DNA of 64,000 bases from Pseudomonas agarici (GTDB taxonomy: Bacteria > Pseudomonadota > Gammaproteobacteria > Pseudomonadales > Pseudomonadaceae). The translations under genes and the position numbers were made by a program. The notes beneath the pieces were generated by a model that saw nothing but the letters and a program-made list of their open reading frames with translations, was not told where the DNA came from and ran no database searches. Positions 27,952-37,782 of this stretch are shown piece after piece. Where the stretch lies: contig NZ_FOAR01000002.1 of the NCBI RefSeq assembly GCF_900109755.1, forward strand, positions 186,001 through 250,000. Reading direction: 5' to 3'. Each line of letters begins with the position of its first letter. Positions within the stretch are counted from its first letter, which is position 1.

Positions 27952-28937
27952 TGGACAGCGTCGATTTGAACGTCCTGCGCAGCGTCCTACAGTGGCGCCG
28001 TGCCGGGCAGCGAGTGGTGCTGTACAGCGTGGTCCAAACCTGGGGCAGTGCGCCTCGCCGACCGGGGGCCATGCTGGCCTTGCGGGAGGATGGGGTGGTG
28101 ATCGGCTCCGTCTCGGGTGGCTGTATCGAAGACGACCTGATCGCCCGGTTGCACGATGGTCGGCTGCCTGACGACGGGCCTCCGGTGCAACTGGTGACCT
28201 ACGGCGTGACCCGTGAAGAGGCGGCGCGGTTCGGCCTGCCGTGTGGCGGAACCTTGCGCCTGACCGAGGAGCGGATCGCCGATCCAGGCTGGGTCGCACA
28301 ATTGCTGCGGCGTTGCGAGGCTCACGAGATCGTTACCCGTGAACTGGACCTGACCAGCGGTGCGGTGACCTTACACGAAGCGAGCACGCACGATGCCCTG
28401 ATCTTCGACGGACAGACCCTGCGGGCCACCTATGGCCCCCGTTGGCGGCTGTTGTTGATCGGCGCCGGCCAGTTGTCGCGGTATGTCGCGCAAATGGCCC
28501 GGCTACTGGATTTCGAGGTGTTGGTCTGCGATCCGCGAGAGGAATTCGTTTATGGCTGGGAGGAACAGCACGGGCGCCTTGTGCCGGGCATGCCCGACGA
28601 AGCTGTGCTGAATATCGAGACCGACGAACGCACGGCCATCGTCGCCCTGACCCACGACCCGCGACTGGACGACATGGCGCTGCTCACGGCGTTAAACTCC
28701 AGGGCCTTTTATATTGGCGCACTGGGTTCGCGGGCCAACAGTCGCAAGCGTCGGGACAACCTCGCGGCGCTGGGTTTGAGCGCGGAGGCGATTGCCCGCC
28801 TGCATGGCCCGATCGGCTTGCCTATCGGCAGCTACACGCCTTCGGAGATTACCTTGTCGTTGCTGGCGCAGATTGTCGCGATCAAAAACGCTGTGGAGTT
28901 GCCACAGAAGAGACCGGAGATTGCAGTCAGTGGCTGA
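27951..28937 (+). CDS. xdhC: XdhC family molybdenum cofactor insertion protein
   Basis: 328 aa. XdhC/CoxI proteins bind the sulfurated molybdenum cofactor and insert it into xanthine-oxidase-family apoenzymes. The N-terminal CoxI region has GSVSGGCIEDDLIARL and PCGGTLRL. The C-terminal Rossmann part has LLIGAGQLSRYVAQMA and YIGALGSRANSRKRRDNL. It shares one base with the end of the large-subunit gene and overlaps the MobA-like gene, so this is a tight four-gene operon. Confidence 0.92.
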   Translation: MDSVDLNVLRSVLQWRRAGQRVVLYSVVQTWGSAPRRPGAMLALREDGVVIGSVSGGCIEDDLIARLHDGRLPDDGPPVQLVTYGVTREEAARFGLPCGGTLRLTEERIADPGWVAQLLRRCEAHEIVTRELDLTSGAVTLHEASTHDALIFDGQTLRATYGPRWRLLLIGAGQLSRYVAQMARLLDFEVLVCDPREEFVYGWEEQHGRLVPGMPDEAVLNIETDERTAIVALTHDPRLDDMALLTALNSRAFYIGALGSRANSRKRRDNLAALGLSAEAIARLHGPIGLPIGSYTPSEITLSLLAQIVAIKNAVELPQKRPEIAVSG

Positions 28938-29544
28938 GCGGGTCGCGGCGATTATCCTGGCGGCGGGGCGGGGCAGTCGTTTTCGGCGGATCGCGGGAGC
29001 TGACCAGGATAAGTTGCTGGCCCCTTGTTGTGGGCGCGATGGAGTCGTTCGTCCGGTGTCGGCGCAAGTGCTGTACAGCCTGCCTGATGGGGTGGGTGAG
29101 CGTCTGGTGGTCACGACGCCTGATCGTTGTGAAGTGATCGGTCTGGCGCGTGCCCACGGCTGTCGGCTGCTGCTGCTGGACTCCGCCGGCATGGGCGAAA
29201 GTATCGCCGCCGGAGTCGCCGCAACGGCCAGTGATAGCGGTTGGCTAGTAGTGCTGGGCGATATGCCGTTTATCTTGCCGCAGACTATTACGCAAGTGTT
29301 GGAGAGCATGACAAACGATCGGATTTGCGTGCCGATGCTTGCCGGCCAATATGGTCATCCGGTGGGCTTCGGTGCCGGTTTCGGAAATGCATTGCGGGGC
29401 TTGTCCGGAGATCGTGGAGCGAAACCGCTGCTCGCGACGACCAAGCTTCATCCGGTGCCTGTCGAGGACCCTGGGATCGTCTGGGATGTCGATGTGCCCG
29501 TTTCGCTCAATTTTGTCGTTGCCGATATCAAAACTGAATGTTGA
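28930..29544 (+). CDS. MobA/MocA-like nucleotidyltransferase
   Basis: 204 aa. NTP-transferase fold starting VAAIILAAGRGSRF with the nucleotide loop. LGDMPFILPQTI is the metal site, and GHPVGFGAGFGNAL comes further on. In this operon the most likely job is adding CMP to molybdopterin (MocA-like), giving the cytosine dinucleotide form used by the hydroxylase. I start at GTG 28930, overlapping xdhC by eight bases. Confidence 0.9.
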   Translation: MAERVAAIILAAGRGSRFRRIAGADQDKLLAPCCGRDGVVRPVSAQVLYSLPDGVGERLVVTTPDRCEVIGLARAHGCRLLLLDSAGMGESIAAGVAATASDSGWLVVLGDMPFILPQTITQVLESMTNDRICVPMLAGQYGHPVGFGAGFGNALRGLSGDRGAKPLLATTKLHPVPVEDPGIVWDVDVPVSLNFVVADIKTEC

Positions 29545-29694
29545 TCATGTTTGTAGGCGTGCTGAGATAACTTTCGACACGACTTGTCAACGAAAATGCC
29601 TATCCGTCACTATCTGCAGGTGCTTCATAACGTCCTAACTCAAGGGATACCAGATCGATGCCTTCTCTGGCGCCGCGACGCTATCCCGAAGCCA

Positions 29695-29735
29695 TAAAAA
29701 AGCCCCGCCTGCATCGCTGCAGGCGGGGCTTTTTA
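29695..29735. terminator. strong bidirectional terminator
   Basis: AAAAAGCCCCGCCTGCA, a TCGC loop and TGCAGGCGGGGCTTTTT. It stands between the molybdenum hydroxylase operon and the convergent rne gene. Confidence 0.95.
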
Positions 29736-29748
29736 GTTACCGCTGGAG

Positions 29749-32700
29749 TCAGGCGAGGGGTTTAGGTTCGTGGGCTTCTTCCAGGGCTTTTGGCGCGTGC
29801 TCGATCACTTCTTCGCCGGATTGCAGGTTCTCGTCGATGGTCGGTGCAGTTGCTTCGCTTTCAGTGCTGACAACAGGCGCCGTAGCGGCTTGTGGTATAA
29901 CCGGTTCGCCAGCAGCCACTTGCGCTTCCACGGCAGGGGCGATCGTTGCGCCTGCCAGTTCGGCGGCCTTGCGCGCTTCTTCTTCACGCTTGCGGCGACG
30001 TACTTCACGTGGGTCGTTCGGCGCCCGGCCATTGCTGGACACGACCACCGTCGGGGCTTCGACCGGAGTCGGCGTTGATTGTGCAGCTTCCACGAGCTCG
30101 GTGGCAGGCGGTTCGACAAGCATCGGCTCGGCGACTGGCGCTGCTTGTCGTGGTGCTTCGACAACGGCTGGTTCAGCGGACCATTCGAAGGTCGCCTGGA
30201 CTTCCTGGATGGGCTCCGGGGCTTTCTCGGCTGGGGTTTCAATCACCGGGGCCGCAACCACGGGCGTTTCGACAACCGCAGCTTGGACAGTTGGTTCCGG
30301 GGTCACGGGCATTGGCAGTTCGGTGTCCACGGTCAACTCAGTCGGCGCTTGAACCACTGGCGCGGCTTCGACAACCGGAGCAACTTCCACTTTCGGTGCG
30401 CCGATCACTTCCATCGAAGCGCCAGCTTCCACCACCGGTGTTTCAACGGGCGGGGAGTGCTCTACGGTAGCAGTGGCGCGTTCAGCTTGCTGGTGAGCTT
30501 CGGCTTCAGCCGGCGCGCTGATCACGCTGCTGGCGACAGCGGCGGTCACGGCCAGGCCGGCAGCCAGTTCGTCAGTGCTGGCGTCGCCCTGATGACCTTC
30601 GCTGCCTTCTTCGGAGCCTTCGATCACATTACCGTTGGCATCACGCTGACGCTCGCGACGGTTGCTGCGACGACGCTGGCCACGGGAACGACGACGTGGA
30701 CGATCGCCGCCTTCGGCGTTGTCCTGGCTGTCATCCTGCGGTTGCTCTTCGCCCCGCAACGCTTGCTCTTCTTCGCTGACCACCGTGGCCTGTCCGATAC
30801 GTGGTTGGCGTTCTTCACGCGGCGCACGTGGCTGGCGCTCTTCACGCGGGGCGCGGGCCGGACGTTCTTCAGCGATAGCGGCGGCGGCACCGGCGACTGC
30901 CGGGGCGGTATCCAGCGGCTCGCGCAGTTCGCGTACACGTTCTTCACGCTCGCCACGTGGCTTGCGATCTTCACGTGGCGCACGTGGTGCGCGTTCTTCG
31001 CGGGGAGCGCGTGGAGCACGTTCCTCACGGGCTACAGCCGGAGCTTCCTCACGGGCTTCGCGGGCATCACGTGGCGCACGTTCTTCACGAGGCTCGCGTG
31101 GTACACGTTCTTCACGGGGGGCACGCTCTTCGCGTGGCTTGCGCTCCTCATCGCGGCGACCGTTACGGTTGCGGCTCTGCTGACGACCGTTACGACGCTC
31201 TTCGTTGCGGGCTGGACGCTCGGTGGCCGGTTTCTCGACCACGACCGGCGCGGCTGGCTCTTCCTTGGTGGCGAACAGGCGGACCAGCGACTTCACCAGG
31301 CCCTTGAACAGGCTTGGCTCGGCAACCGGGGCAGGGGCGGCTGCAACCGGCGCGACCACTTCGCTTGGCACCGGCGCATTAGCGCGGGCCGGGGCGGTCT
31401 TCACCGCAGCTTCCTGGCGAACCAGGGTGCGGGTCGCAGCGACCGGCTGGACTTCTTCGACTTCAGCAGCGGCGGCGATTTCGTAGCTGGATTGGTTGGT
31501 ATGGGCTTCCGGGCTGTCGTCGCGCAGACGTTGCACTTCAAAGTGCGGCGTCTCAAGGTGATCGTTCGGCAGGATCACGATGCGGGCACGGGTGCGCAGT
31601 TCGATCTTGGTGATCGAGTTGCGTTTTTCGTTGAGCAGGAACGCGGCAACCGGAATCGGCACTTGGGCACGGACTTCGGCGGTGCGATCTTTCAGGGCTT
31701 CTTCCTCGATCAGGCGCAGGATCGCCAGGGACAGCGACTCGACGTCACGGATGATGCCGGTGCCGTTGCAACGCGGGCAGACGATGCCGCTGCTTTCGCC
31801 CAGGGAGGGGCGCAGGCGCTGGCGGGACATTTCCAACAGGCCGAAGCGCGAAATGCGCCCGACTTGTACGCGGGCACGATCCGCTTCCAGGCATTCACGG
31901 ACCTTTTCTTCCACGGCGCGCTGGTTCTTGGCCGGGGTCATGTCGATGAAGTCGATCACGATCAGGCCGCCGATGTCGCGCAGGCGCAACTGACGGGCAA
32001 TTTCTTCAGCGGCTTCGAGGTTGGTCTGCAGCGCGGTTTCTTCGATGTCGCTGCCTTTGGTGGCACGCGCCGAGTTAATGTCGATGGACACCAGGGCTTC
32101 GGTCGGATCGATCACGATGGAGCCACCGGAAGGCAGTTCGACGACACGTTGAAAAGCGGTCTCGATCTGGCTTTCGATCTGGAAGCGATTGAACAGCGGG
32201 ACGCTGTCTTCGTACAGCTTGATCTTGCTGGCGTACTGCGGCATCACCTGGCGGATGAAAGTCAGGGCTTCGTCCTGGGCTTCGACGCTATCGATCAGCA
32301 CTTCGCCGATGTCCTGGCGCAGGTAGTCGCGGATAGCACGGATGATCACGTTGCTTTCCTGGTAGATCAGGAAAGGGGCGGAACGATCCAGGGACGCCTC
32401 CTTGATCGCGGTCCACAGCTGCAGCAGGTAATCGAGGTCCCACTGCATTTCTTCGCTACTGCGGCCCAGGCCGGCGGTGCGCACAATCAGGCCCATGTCA
32501 GCGGGAGCCACCAGGCCGTTCAGCGCTTCACGCAGTTCGTTGCGCTCTTCGCCTTCGATACGCCGGGAAATGCCGCCAGCACGCGGGTTATTCGGCATCA
32601 GTACCAGGTAACGACCGGCCAGGCTGATGAAGGTGGTCAGGGCGGCGCCCTTGTTGCCACGTTCTTCTTTTTCAACCTGGACGATGACTTCCTGGCCTTC

Positions 32701-32979
32701 GCTCAGGACGTCTTTGATGTTAACGCGGCCGTCAGGGGCTTTTTTGAAGTATTCGCGGGAGATTTCTTTAAGGGGCAGGAAGCCATGGCGCTCGGAGCCG
32801 AAATCGACAAAGGCCGCCTCGAGGCTCGGTTCGATGCGAGTAATCCGGCCTTTATAGATGTTGGCCTTCTTCTGCTCGCGTGCACCGGATTCAATGTCCA
32901 GGTCGTAGAGGCGCTGGCCGTCTACCAGTGCAACCCGCAACTCTTCGGGTTGAGTTGCGTTAATCAGCATTCTTTTCAT
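29749..32979 (-). CDS. rne: ribonuclease E
   Basis: 1076 aa. Essential endonuclease that scaffolds the RNA degradosome. The catalytic half starts [20 protein letters not shown], with the S1 domain, then [14 protein letters not shown] and [11 protein letters not shown] supplying the two catalytic Asp, and the zinc link CPRCNGTG. From about residue 530 the protein is unstructured. It includes an Arg/Glu/Pro-rich RNA-binding block made of degenerate APREER units (around residues 600-760) and an Ala/Val/Glu/Pro-rich tail to AHEPKPLA. The start at 32979 is the usual one for the family. A long upstream region separates it from rluC. Confidence 0.97.
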   Translation of the reverse strand: MKRMLINATQPEELRVALVDGQRLYDLDIESGAREQKKANIYKGRITRIEPSLEAAFVDFGSERHGFLPLKEISREYFKKAPDGRVNIKDVLSEGQEVIVQVEKEERGNKGAALTTFISLAGRYLVLMPNNPRAGGISRRIEGEERNELREALNGLVAPADMGLIVRTAGLGRSSEEMQWDLDYLLQLWTAIKEASLDRSAPFLIYQESNVIIRAIRDYLRQDIGEVLIDSVEAQDEALTFIRQVMPQYASKIKLYEDSVPLFNRFQIESQIETAFQRVVELPSGGSIVIDPTEALVSIDINSARATKGSDIEETALQTNLEAAEEIARQLRLRDIGGLIVIDFIDMTPAKNQRAVEEKVRECLEADRARVQVGRISRFGLLEMSRQRLRPSLGESSGIVCPRCNGTGIIRDVESLSLAILRLIEEEALKDRTAEVRAQVPIPVAAFLLNEKRNSITKIELRTRARIVILPNDHLETPHFEVQRLRDDSPEAHTNQSSYEIAAAAEVEEVQPVAATRTLVRQEAAVKTAPARANAPVPSEVVAPVAAAPAPVAEPSLFKGLVKSLVRLFATKEEPAAPVVVEKPATERPARNEERRNGRQQSRNRNGRRDEERKPREERAPREERVPREPREERAPRDAREAREEAPAVAREERAPRAPREERAPRAPREDRKPRGEREERVRELREPLDTAPAVAGAAAAIAEERPARAPREERQPRAPREERQPRIGQATVVSEEEQALRGEEQPQDDSQDNAEGGDRPRRRSRGQRRRSNRRERQRDANGNVIEGSEEGSEGHQGDASTDELAAGLAVTAAVASSVISAPAEAEAHQQAERATATVEHSPPVETPVVEAGASMEVIGAPKVEVAPVVEAAPVVQAPTELTVDTELPMPVTPEPTVQAAVVETPVVAAPVIETPAEKAPEPIQEVQATFEWSAEPAVVEAPRQAAPVAEPMLVEPPATELVEAAQSTPTPVEAPTVVVSSNGRAPNDPREVRRRKREEEARKAAELAGATIAPAVEAQVAAGEPVIPQAATAPVVSTESEATAPTIDENLQSGEEVIEHAPKALEEAHEPKPLA

Positions 32980-33689
32980 GTAGTACCGTCGGTTTCCGGG
33001 CTGCCGGAAACGGCGTTCGGCACACACGACTTCTCACGGTCGGTGTCAGGTGCGTCAGGAGTGGTTGGCCACTCCCGTGTCTAGCGAGATTTCGACCTTC
33101 AGGCGAAGTCGCGACTGACGCTTCCTGCTTGCTGTGGTGGGATAAGCACCGCTTAAGCAAAACTGAGTCAGGAGGAGGAATCAACCGCGGGTGTGGACGA
33201 TATGAAGCGTCTTGAACAAGCCTAATGCTACACAGTCCGACGGTTGTGCATCTCCACCCTACACGTATCCCTGATAATTCGGGTGCTGCCGCGCGCAGAA
33301 TCCGCAGCGGGTTGGCATTTACCGTGAACGCCGAAAGAGGAGTTCACGCATCATGGCTAATCAGGCGTTGTTTCCGGCACTTTAGCTTGAGCGTGTCCCG
33401 CGATTGACTGCACTTTGTGAACTGGCCGTGAATATCGGCTCGGGATGACGAGTGATTACTCAGTTTCCCGGCTCGCTTCAGGCCTCATGTCACCTGCGCT
33501 CGTTACAATCACGAACCTGCCATGTGTAGCGAAAGCCCCGTAGGACGGCCTCTCGTCCTGATGAATTGCGTTGGTCAGGCTCGGCTGTTTGCCGTTGTTC
33601 CTCTGCCCGGCCGCTTTTGGCGGCATTCGCGACTATAGCAGCAATGATTAAGTGCTTCAATTCCATAAAAAATTGTTATCATTGCCGGC
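32980..33689. other. long rne-rluC divergent region, probable rne 5' leader
   Basis: 710 bases without a gene I can support. In enterobacteria rne has a long structured 5' leader used for autoregulation by RNase E, and this gap is large enough for one. A T/A-rich stretch just before rluC (33650-33685) is the likely rluC promoter area. No defined promoter or hairpin could be fixed by eye. Confidence 0.5.
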
Positions 33690-34646
33690 ATGACGACGAC
33701 GACCCCCACGACCCCAGGCGTCCAACTGCTTGAGGTCTCGCCGGAATATGCCGGCCAACGCATCGACAACTTTCTTCTTGCCCGGCTCAAAGGCGTGCCC
33801 AAGACCTTGATCTACCGCATCTTGCGTAAAGGCGAAGTGCGCGTGAACAAGGGGCGGATCAAGCCCGAATACAAGTTACAGGCCGGAGATGTCGTTCGAG
33901 TGCCTCCTGTGCGCGTTCCCGAGCGCGACGAGCCCGTGCCGCTGGCCCAGGGCCTGTTGCAACGCCTGGAAGCCTCGATCGTATTCGAAGATAAGGCGCT
34001 GATCGTGATCAACAAGCCAGCCGGCATTGCCGTGCATGGCGGCAGCGGCCTGAATTTCGGTGTGATCGAAGCCTTTCGCCAGTTGCGTCCGGATGCCAAG
34101 GAACTGGAACTGGTTCACCGCCTGGATCGCGACACTTCCGGCCTGCTGATGATCGCCAAGAAACGCAGCATGTTGCGTCATTTGCATGAGCAACTGCGCG
34201 GCGATGGTGTGGACAAGCGCTATATGGCCCTGGTCCGCGGTCGCTGGGAAACGGCCCTCAAGCAAGTGCGGGCACCTTTGCTCAAGAGCAACCTGCGTTC
34301 CGGCGAGCGCATGGTCGAGGTCAACGAAGAAGGCAAGGAGGCATTGACGGTATTCAAGGTGCTGCGCCGCTTCGGTGACTTTGCGACCATGGTCGAAGCC
34401 AAGCCGGTGACTGGCCGGACCCACCAGATTCGCGTGCACACCCTGCACGCCGGCCATAGCATCGCCGGTGACAGCAAATACGGCGATGAGGGGTTCTCCA
34501 GAGAAATTCGCGACCTGGGTGGCAAGCGCCTGTTCCTGCACGCCTACATGCTGAACGTGCCGTTACCCGATGGCGGCGAGCTGAAGTTGCAGGCGCCGGT
34601 GGACGAAATGTGGACTAAGACGGTGGAGCGGTTGAGTGCGGTCTGA
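33690..34646 (+). CDS. rluC: 23S rRNA pseudouridine synthase RluC
   Basis: 318 aa. Makes pseudouridines at positions 955, 2504 and 2580 of 23S rRNA in the E. coli numbering. An S4 domain ([20 protein letters not shown] to [13 protein letters not shown]) precedes the RluA-type catalytic domain with [15 protein letters not shown] (catalytic Asp in RLDRDT) and [13 protein letters not shown]. Divergent from rne, the standard arrangement. Its end overlaps the next gene by 11 bases. Confidence 0.96.
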   Translation: MTTTTPTTPGVQLLEVSPEYAGQRIDNFLLARLKGVPKTLIYRILRKGEVRVNKGRIKPEYKLQAGDVVRVPPVRVPERDEPVPLAQGLLQRLEASIVFEDKALIVINKPAGIAVHGGSGLNFGVIEAFRQLRPDAKELELVHRLDRDTSGLLMIAKKRSMLRHLHEQLRGDGVDKRYMALVRGRWETALKQVRAPLLKSNLRSGERMVEVNEEGKEALTVFKVLRRFGDFATMVEAKPVTGRTHQIRVHTLHAGHSIAGDSKYGDEGFSREIRDLGGKRLFLHAYMLNVPLPDGGELKLQAPVDEMWTKTVERLSAV

Positions 34647-35298
34647 TTACAAGCTGCTGATTTTTGATTGGGATGGCACCCTGGCCGATTCCATTGGTCG
34701 GATTGTTCAGGCGATGGGCGAGGCGGCCGAACGTTCTGGCTGGCCCAAGCGCGATGATCCGGCGGTCAAGGGGATTATCGGCCTGGGCTTGCCGGAGGCA
34801 ATTGGTACCCTATATCCGGGTATTTGCGAAGCAGAGTTGGTCATGTTTCGCCAGCATTATGCCGATAGCTATATTGCGCTGGAGGCGGTGCCTTCACCAT
34901 TGTTCCCGGGCGTGGTGGAGTCCATGGAGGCCTTTCGTGCCATGGGTTACCGGTTGGCCGTGGCGACCGGCAAGGCCCGTCGCGGGCTGGATCGGGTGTT
35001 GAAGGCTCATGGCTGGCTGGATTACTTCGATGTCACCCGCGCCGCCGATGAAACCGCGAGCAAGCCTCATCCGTTGATGCTGGAGGAGATTCTTGCCCAC
35101 TGCGGCGTGTCGGCGTCCCAGGCGCTGATGGTGGGTGATTCGGCGTTTGATCTGCAGATGGCACGCAATGCCGGCATGGACAGCGTTGCGGTCGGCTATG
35201 GGGCCTTGTCGTTGGATGAGTTGCGAGTGTTCGAGCCGCGCCTGACGATCGATGGTTTTCCTGAATTGCAGGCCTGGCTGTGTCGTCAGGTCGATTGA
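34636..35298 (+). CDS. HAD-family hydrolase, Gph-like phosphatase
   Basis: 220 aa. HAD motif [10 protein letters not shown] (the first position, normally part of DxDxT, is kept as FDWDGTLAD), motif II AVATGK, motif III lysine in [10 protein letters not shown], and motif [13 protein letters not shown]. Phosphoglycolate-phosphatase-like enzymes of this type sit between rluC and sppA in Pseudomonas. The GTG start overlaps the rluC 3' end. The exact substrate is unknown. Confidence 0.92.
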   Translation: MRSDYKLLIFDWDGTLADSIGRIVQAMGEAAERSGWPKRDDPAVKGIIGLGLPEAIGTLYPGICEAELVMFRQHYADSYIALEAVPSPLFPGVVESMEAFRAMGYRLAVATGKARRGLDRVLKAHGWLDYFDVTRAADETASKPHPLMLEEILAHCGVSASQALMVGDSAFDLQMARNAGMDSVAVGYGALSLDELRVFEPRLTIDGFPELQAWLCRQVD

Positions 35299-35317
35299 GT
35301 CTATTGGGTGAGCACAC

Positions 35318-36307
35318 ATGGCAGATGAATGGAATGAACCGCCCAAGGCGAGTGCCGCCAATGGCGATGATAAAAGCTGGAAGTTGCTGGAAAAAACCCT
35401 GCTTGCCGGCGTCCAGGAGCAGCGCCGGGCGCGCCGCTGGGGGATTTTCTTCAAGCTGCTGACCTTTGCCTATCTGCTGGTCGCGCTGTTGATGTTTTCG
35501 CCATTGATGGACATGGAAAAGAGCACCGTTGGGAGTGACCGCTACAGCGCTTTGATCGAGGTGCGCGGAGTGATCGCGGACAAGGAGTCGGCCAGTGCCG
35601 ACAATATCGTCGGCAGCCTGCGCACCGCGTTCGACGATCCCAAGGTCAAGGCAATCATCCTGTGCATCAACAGCCCAGGTGGCAGTCCGGTGCAATCGGG
35701 TTATGTCTATGACGAGATTCTTCGCCTGCGGGGCCAGCATCCGGATACCAAGGTCTATGCGGTGATTTCCGATATCGGTGCCTCGGGGGCGTACTACATT
35801 GCCAGCGCGGCTGATCAGATCTATGCCGACAAGGCCAGTCTGGTCGGTTCCATTGGTGTGACGGCGGCAGGTTATGGCTTTGTCGGCACCATGGAGAAGC
35901 TCGGTGTCGAGCGTCGTGCCTACTCTTCGGGCGAGCACAAATCGTTCCTTGATCCCTTTCAGCCGCAGAAAGCCGATGAAACCCGGTTCTGGCAAGGGGT
36001 GCTGGATACCACCCACAATCAGTTCATCGCCAGTGTGAAGAAGGGGCGCGGTGATCGTCTCAAAGATAAGGAGCACCCCGAGTTGTTCTCCGGACTGGTG
36101 TGGTCCGGCGAGCAGGCCTTGCCCTTGGGTCTGATAGATGGCCTGGGGAGCGCCAGTTCCGTGGCCCGCGACGTGATCGGCGAGAAGGAGTTGGTGGATT
36201 TCACGGTCCGTGAATCGGCTTTCGACCGCTTCTCGAAAAAGCTCGGAGCCAGTGTGGCTGAGCAGTTAGCCATGTGGATGGGCTTCCAGGGGCCGACCCT
36301 GCGTTAA
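35318..36307 (+). CDS. sppA: signal peptide peptidase, SppA 36K type (S49)
   Basis: 329 aa. Membrane-anchored serine peptidase that degrades released signal peptides. One N-terminal membrane helix is visible (LLTFAYLLVALLMFSPLMD). The S49 domain shows INSPGGSPVQSG, the nucleophile Ser in ISDIGASGAYYIASAADQIY, and a following Lys in YADKASLVGSIGV as candidate base. The short form is normal in pseudomonads. Hairpin after the stop. Confidence 0.93.
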   Translation: MADEWNEPPKASAANGDDKSWKLLEKTLLAGVQEQRRARRWGIFFKLLTFAYLLVALLMFSPLMDMEKSTVGSDRYSALIEVRGVIADKESASADNIVGSLRTAFDDPKVKAIILCINSPGGSPVQSGYVYDEILRLRGQHPDTKVYAVISDIGASGAYYIASAADQIYADKASLVGSIGVTAAGYGFVGTMEKLGVERRAYSSGEHKSFLDPFQPQKADETRFWQGVLDTTHNQFIASVKKGRGDRLKDKEHPELFSGLVWSGEQALPLGLIDGLGSASSVARDVIGEKELVDFTVRESAFDRFSKKLGASVAEQLAMWMGFQGPTLR

Positions 36308-36321
36308 ATCCGGTAGTGGTT

Positions 36322-36349
36322 GCCCTGTGGCGAGCGCTTGCCACAGGGC
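36322..36349. terminator. hairpin between sppA and maf
   Basis: GCCCTGTGGC pairs with GCCACAGGGC around an eight-base loop, between convergent genes. There is no T-tract, so it may be a weak or Rho-assisted terminator. Confidence 0.6.
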
Positions 36350-36371
36350 TGTCAGACGCTGCGTGCCCGCT

Positions 36372-36950
36372 TTAAGGGATTTCAACGCCTTCGGCCAGCA
36401 GCATATCCACCAGTCTGATCAGTGGCAGACCGACCAGGCTGGTGGCATCGGGGCCTTCGGTGCTTTGAAACAGGCTGACGCCCAAACCTTCGGCCTTGAA
36501 GCTGCCGGCGCAGTCGTAAGGTTGATCGGCCCGCAGGTAACGCTCGATGCGCGCCGGGTCGAGTGGGCGCATGTGCACGGTAAACGGCACGCAGTCGACC
36601 TGGCAGTGGCCGCTCTGGCTATTGAGCAGCGCCAGGCCGGTGAGGAAGGTCACGCTGGCGCCGCTGGCGGCCAACAACTGCTCGCGGGCTTTGTCAAATG
36701 TGTAAGGCTTGCCGATGATGCGTCCATCGAGCACGGCCACCTGGTCCGAACCGATGATCAGGTGGCGTGGGTGGCTGGCGGACAGAGCTCGGGCCTTTTC
36801 TTCGGCCAGGCGCCTGACCAGCGCTTCGGCGGGCTCGCCGGGCTGATGGCGTTCGTCGATATCGGGCGCGCCGCAGGTGAACGGCAAGCACAGGCGGTCG
36901 AGCAATGCCCGGCGATAAAGCGAGCTGGAGGCGAGTAACAACGGCAGCAT
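36372..36950 (-). CDS. yceF: Maf/YceF family nucleoside triphosphate pyrophosphatase
   Basis: 192 aa. Maf proteins hydrolyse non-canonical nucleotides; the YceF branch acts on 7-methyl-GTP. The start LLLASSSLYRRALLDRL is the substrate loop, and the GSDQVAVLDG segment holds the catalytic Asp. It lies divergently next to yceD-rpmF-plsX, as in E. coli. The ATG at 36950 has GGAGAAGCCC upstream; a longer frame has no support. Confidence 0.93.
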   Translation of the reverse strand: MLPLLLASSSLYRRALLDRLCLPFTCGAPDIDERHQPGEPAEALVRRLAEEKARALSASHPRHLIIGSDQVAVLDGRIIGKPYTFDKAREQLLAASGASVTFLTGLALLNSQSGHCQVDCVPFTVHMRPLDPARIERYLRADQPYDCAGSFKAEGLGVSLFQSTEGPDATSLVGLPLIRLVDMLLAEGVEIP

Positions 36951-37018
36951 GGGCTTCTCCTGAGGATAACCGATGATTCTATCCAGAGGCGCAGCAGACG
37001 GACAGGGCTGAATTTCCT

Positions 37019-37046
37019 TTGACATGGGCGGGGGCATCCCTATAAT
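37019..37046 (+). promoter_or_regulatory. consensus sigma-70 promoter of yceD-rpmF-plsX
   Basis: TTGACA (37019-37024), a 16-bp spacer and TATAAT (37041-37046), both hexamers perfect. The expected transcription start is around 37052-37054, which is only two to four bases before the yceD ATG. Confidence 0.88.
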
Positions 37047-37055
37047 GCTGCGCCT

Positions 37056-37583
37056 ATGTTGAATGACCCGATTCCACCTCACGTTGACCCGCGCAAATTA
37101 GCCGACCGTGGCACCACCCTTCAAGGTGAGCTGTTGCTGGCTGATTTGGAGAGACTCTGCGACCCGCTTTCCGACACTGTCGGTACGGTGCAGGCCAAAT
37201 TCGTTTTTGAACGAGATGAACGTAAGTCTGTGGTTATCCACAGCTTTATCGACACCGAAGTCAAGATGGTTTGTCAGCGTTGTCTTGAGCTGGTCACCCT
37301 GCCTATTCACAGCGAATGCAGTTATGCTGTGGTGAAGGAGGGTGCGAATACCCAGTCGTTACCGAAAGGTTATGACGTGCTGGAACTGGGCGAAGATCCT
37401 TTGGATCTGCAGGCGTTGATCGAGGAAGAGCTTCTGCTCGCCTTGCCCATCGTGCCTGCTCATCATCCGGAAGAATGCCAGCAGCCGGACGGGCTCCAAG
37501 AGCCTGAGCCGAGCGAGGACGAGGTAACGCGGTCCAACCCGTTCAGTGTATTGGCGCAGTTAAAGCGTGACCCAAACGTTTAG
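37056..37583 (+). CDS. yceD: YceD family (DUF177) rRNA accumulation protein
   Basis: 175 aa. YceD proteins are needed for normal 23S rRNA levels and are co-transcribed with rpmF. The typical start MLNDPIPPHVDPRKLADRGT, the CxxC in MVCQRCLELV, and the late acidic segment QALIEEELLLALPIVP are present. A second Cys appears in HHPEECQ. No ribosome binding site can fit between the promoter and this ATG, so the mRNA may be leaderless. Confidence 0.94.
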   Translation: MLNDPIPPHVDPRKLADRGTTLQGELLLADLERLCDPLSDTVGTVQAKFVFERDERKSVVIHSFIDTEVKMVCQRCLELVTLPIHSECSYAVVKEGANTQSLPKGYDVLELGEDPLDLQALIEEELLLALPIVPAHHPEECQQPDGLQEPEPSEDEVTRSNPFSVLAQLKRDPNV

Positions 37584-37596
37584 GAGTTAATCAATT

Positions 37597-37779
37597 ATGG
37601 CTGTTCAGCAGAACAAAAAATCCCGCTCTGCCCGTGACATGCGTCGCTCCCACGATGCGCTCGAGGCTAGCACCCTGTCCGTGGAAAAGACCACCGGTGA
37701 AGTTCACCTGCGTCACCACGTATCGCCAGAAGGCGTGTACCGTGGCCGCAAAGTGACCGACAAGGGCGCTGACGAGTAA
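37597..37779 (+). CDS. rpmF: 50S ribosomal protein L32
   Basis: 60 aa. Starts [20 protein letters not shown] and keeps [14 protein letters not shown]. No cysteines, so this is the zinc-free form. Follows yceD by 13 bases with the ribosome binding site TAGGAG, and precedes plsX: the conserved ribosome-lipid operon. Confidence 0.98.
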   Translation: MAVQQNKKSRSARDMRRSHDALEASTLSVEKTTGEVHLRHHVSPEGVYRGRKVTDKGADE

Positions 37780-37782
37780 ATC

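Noticed and set aside
30079..33084. 1001-codon open frame antisense to rne
   Set aside because: It is the shadow of a GC-rich, Glu/Ala/Arg-biased gene. Its composition (Phe, Trp, Gly, His rich) is not protein-like and RNase E on the other strand is certain.
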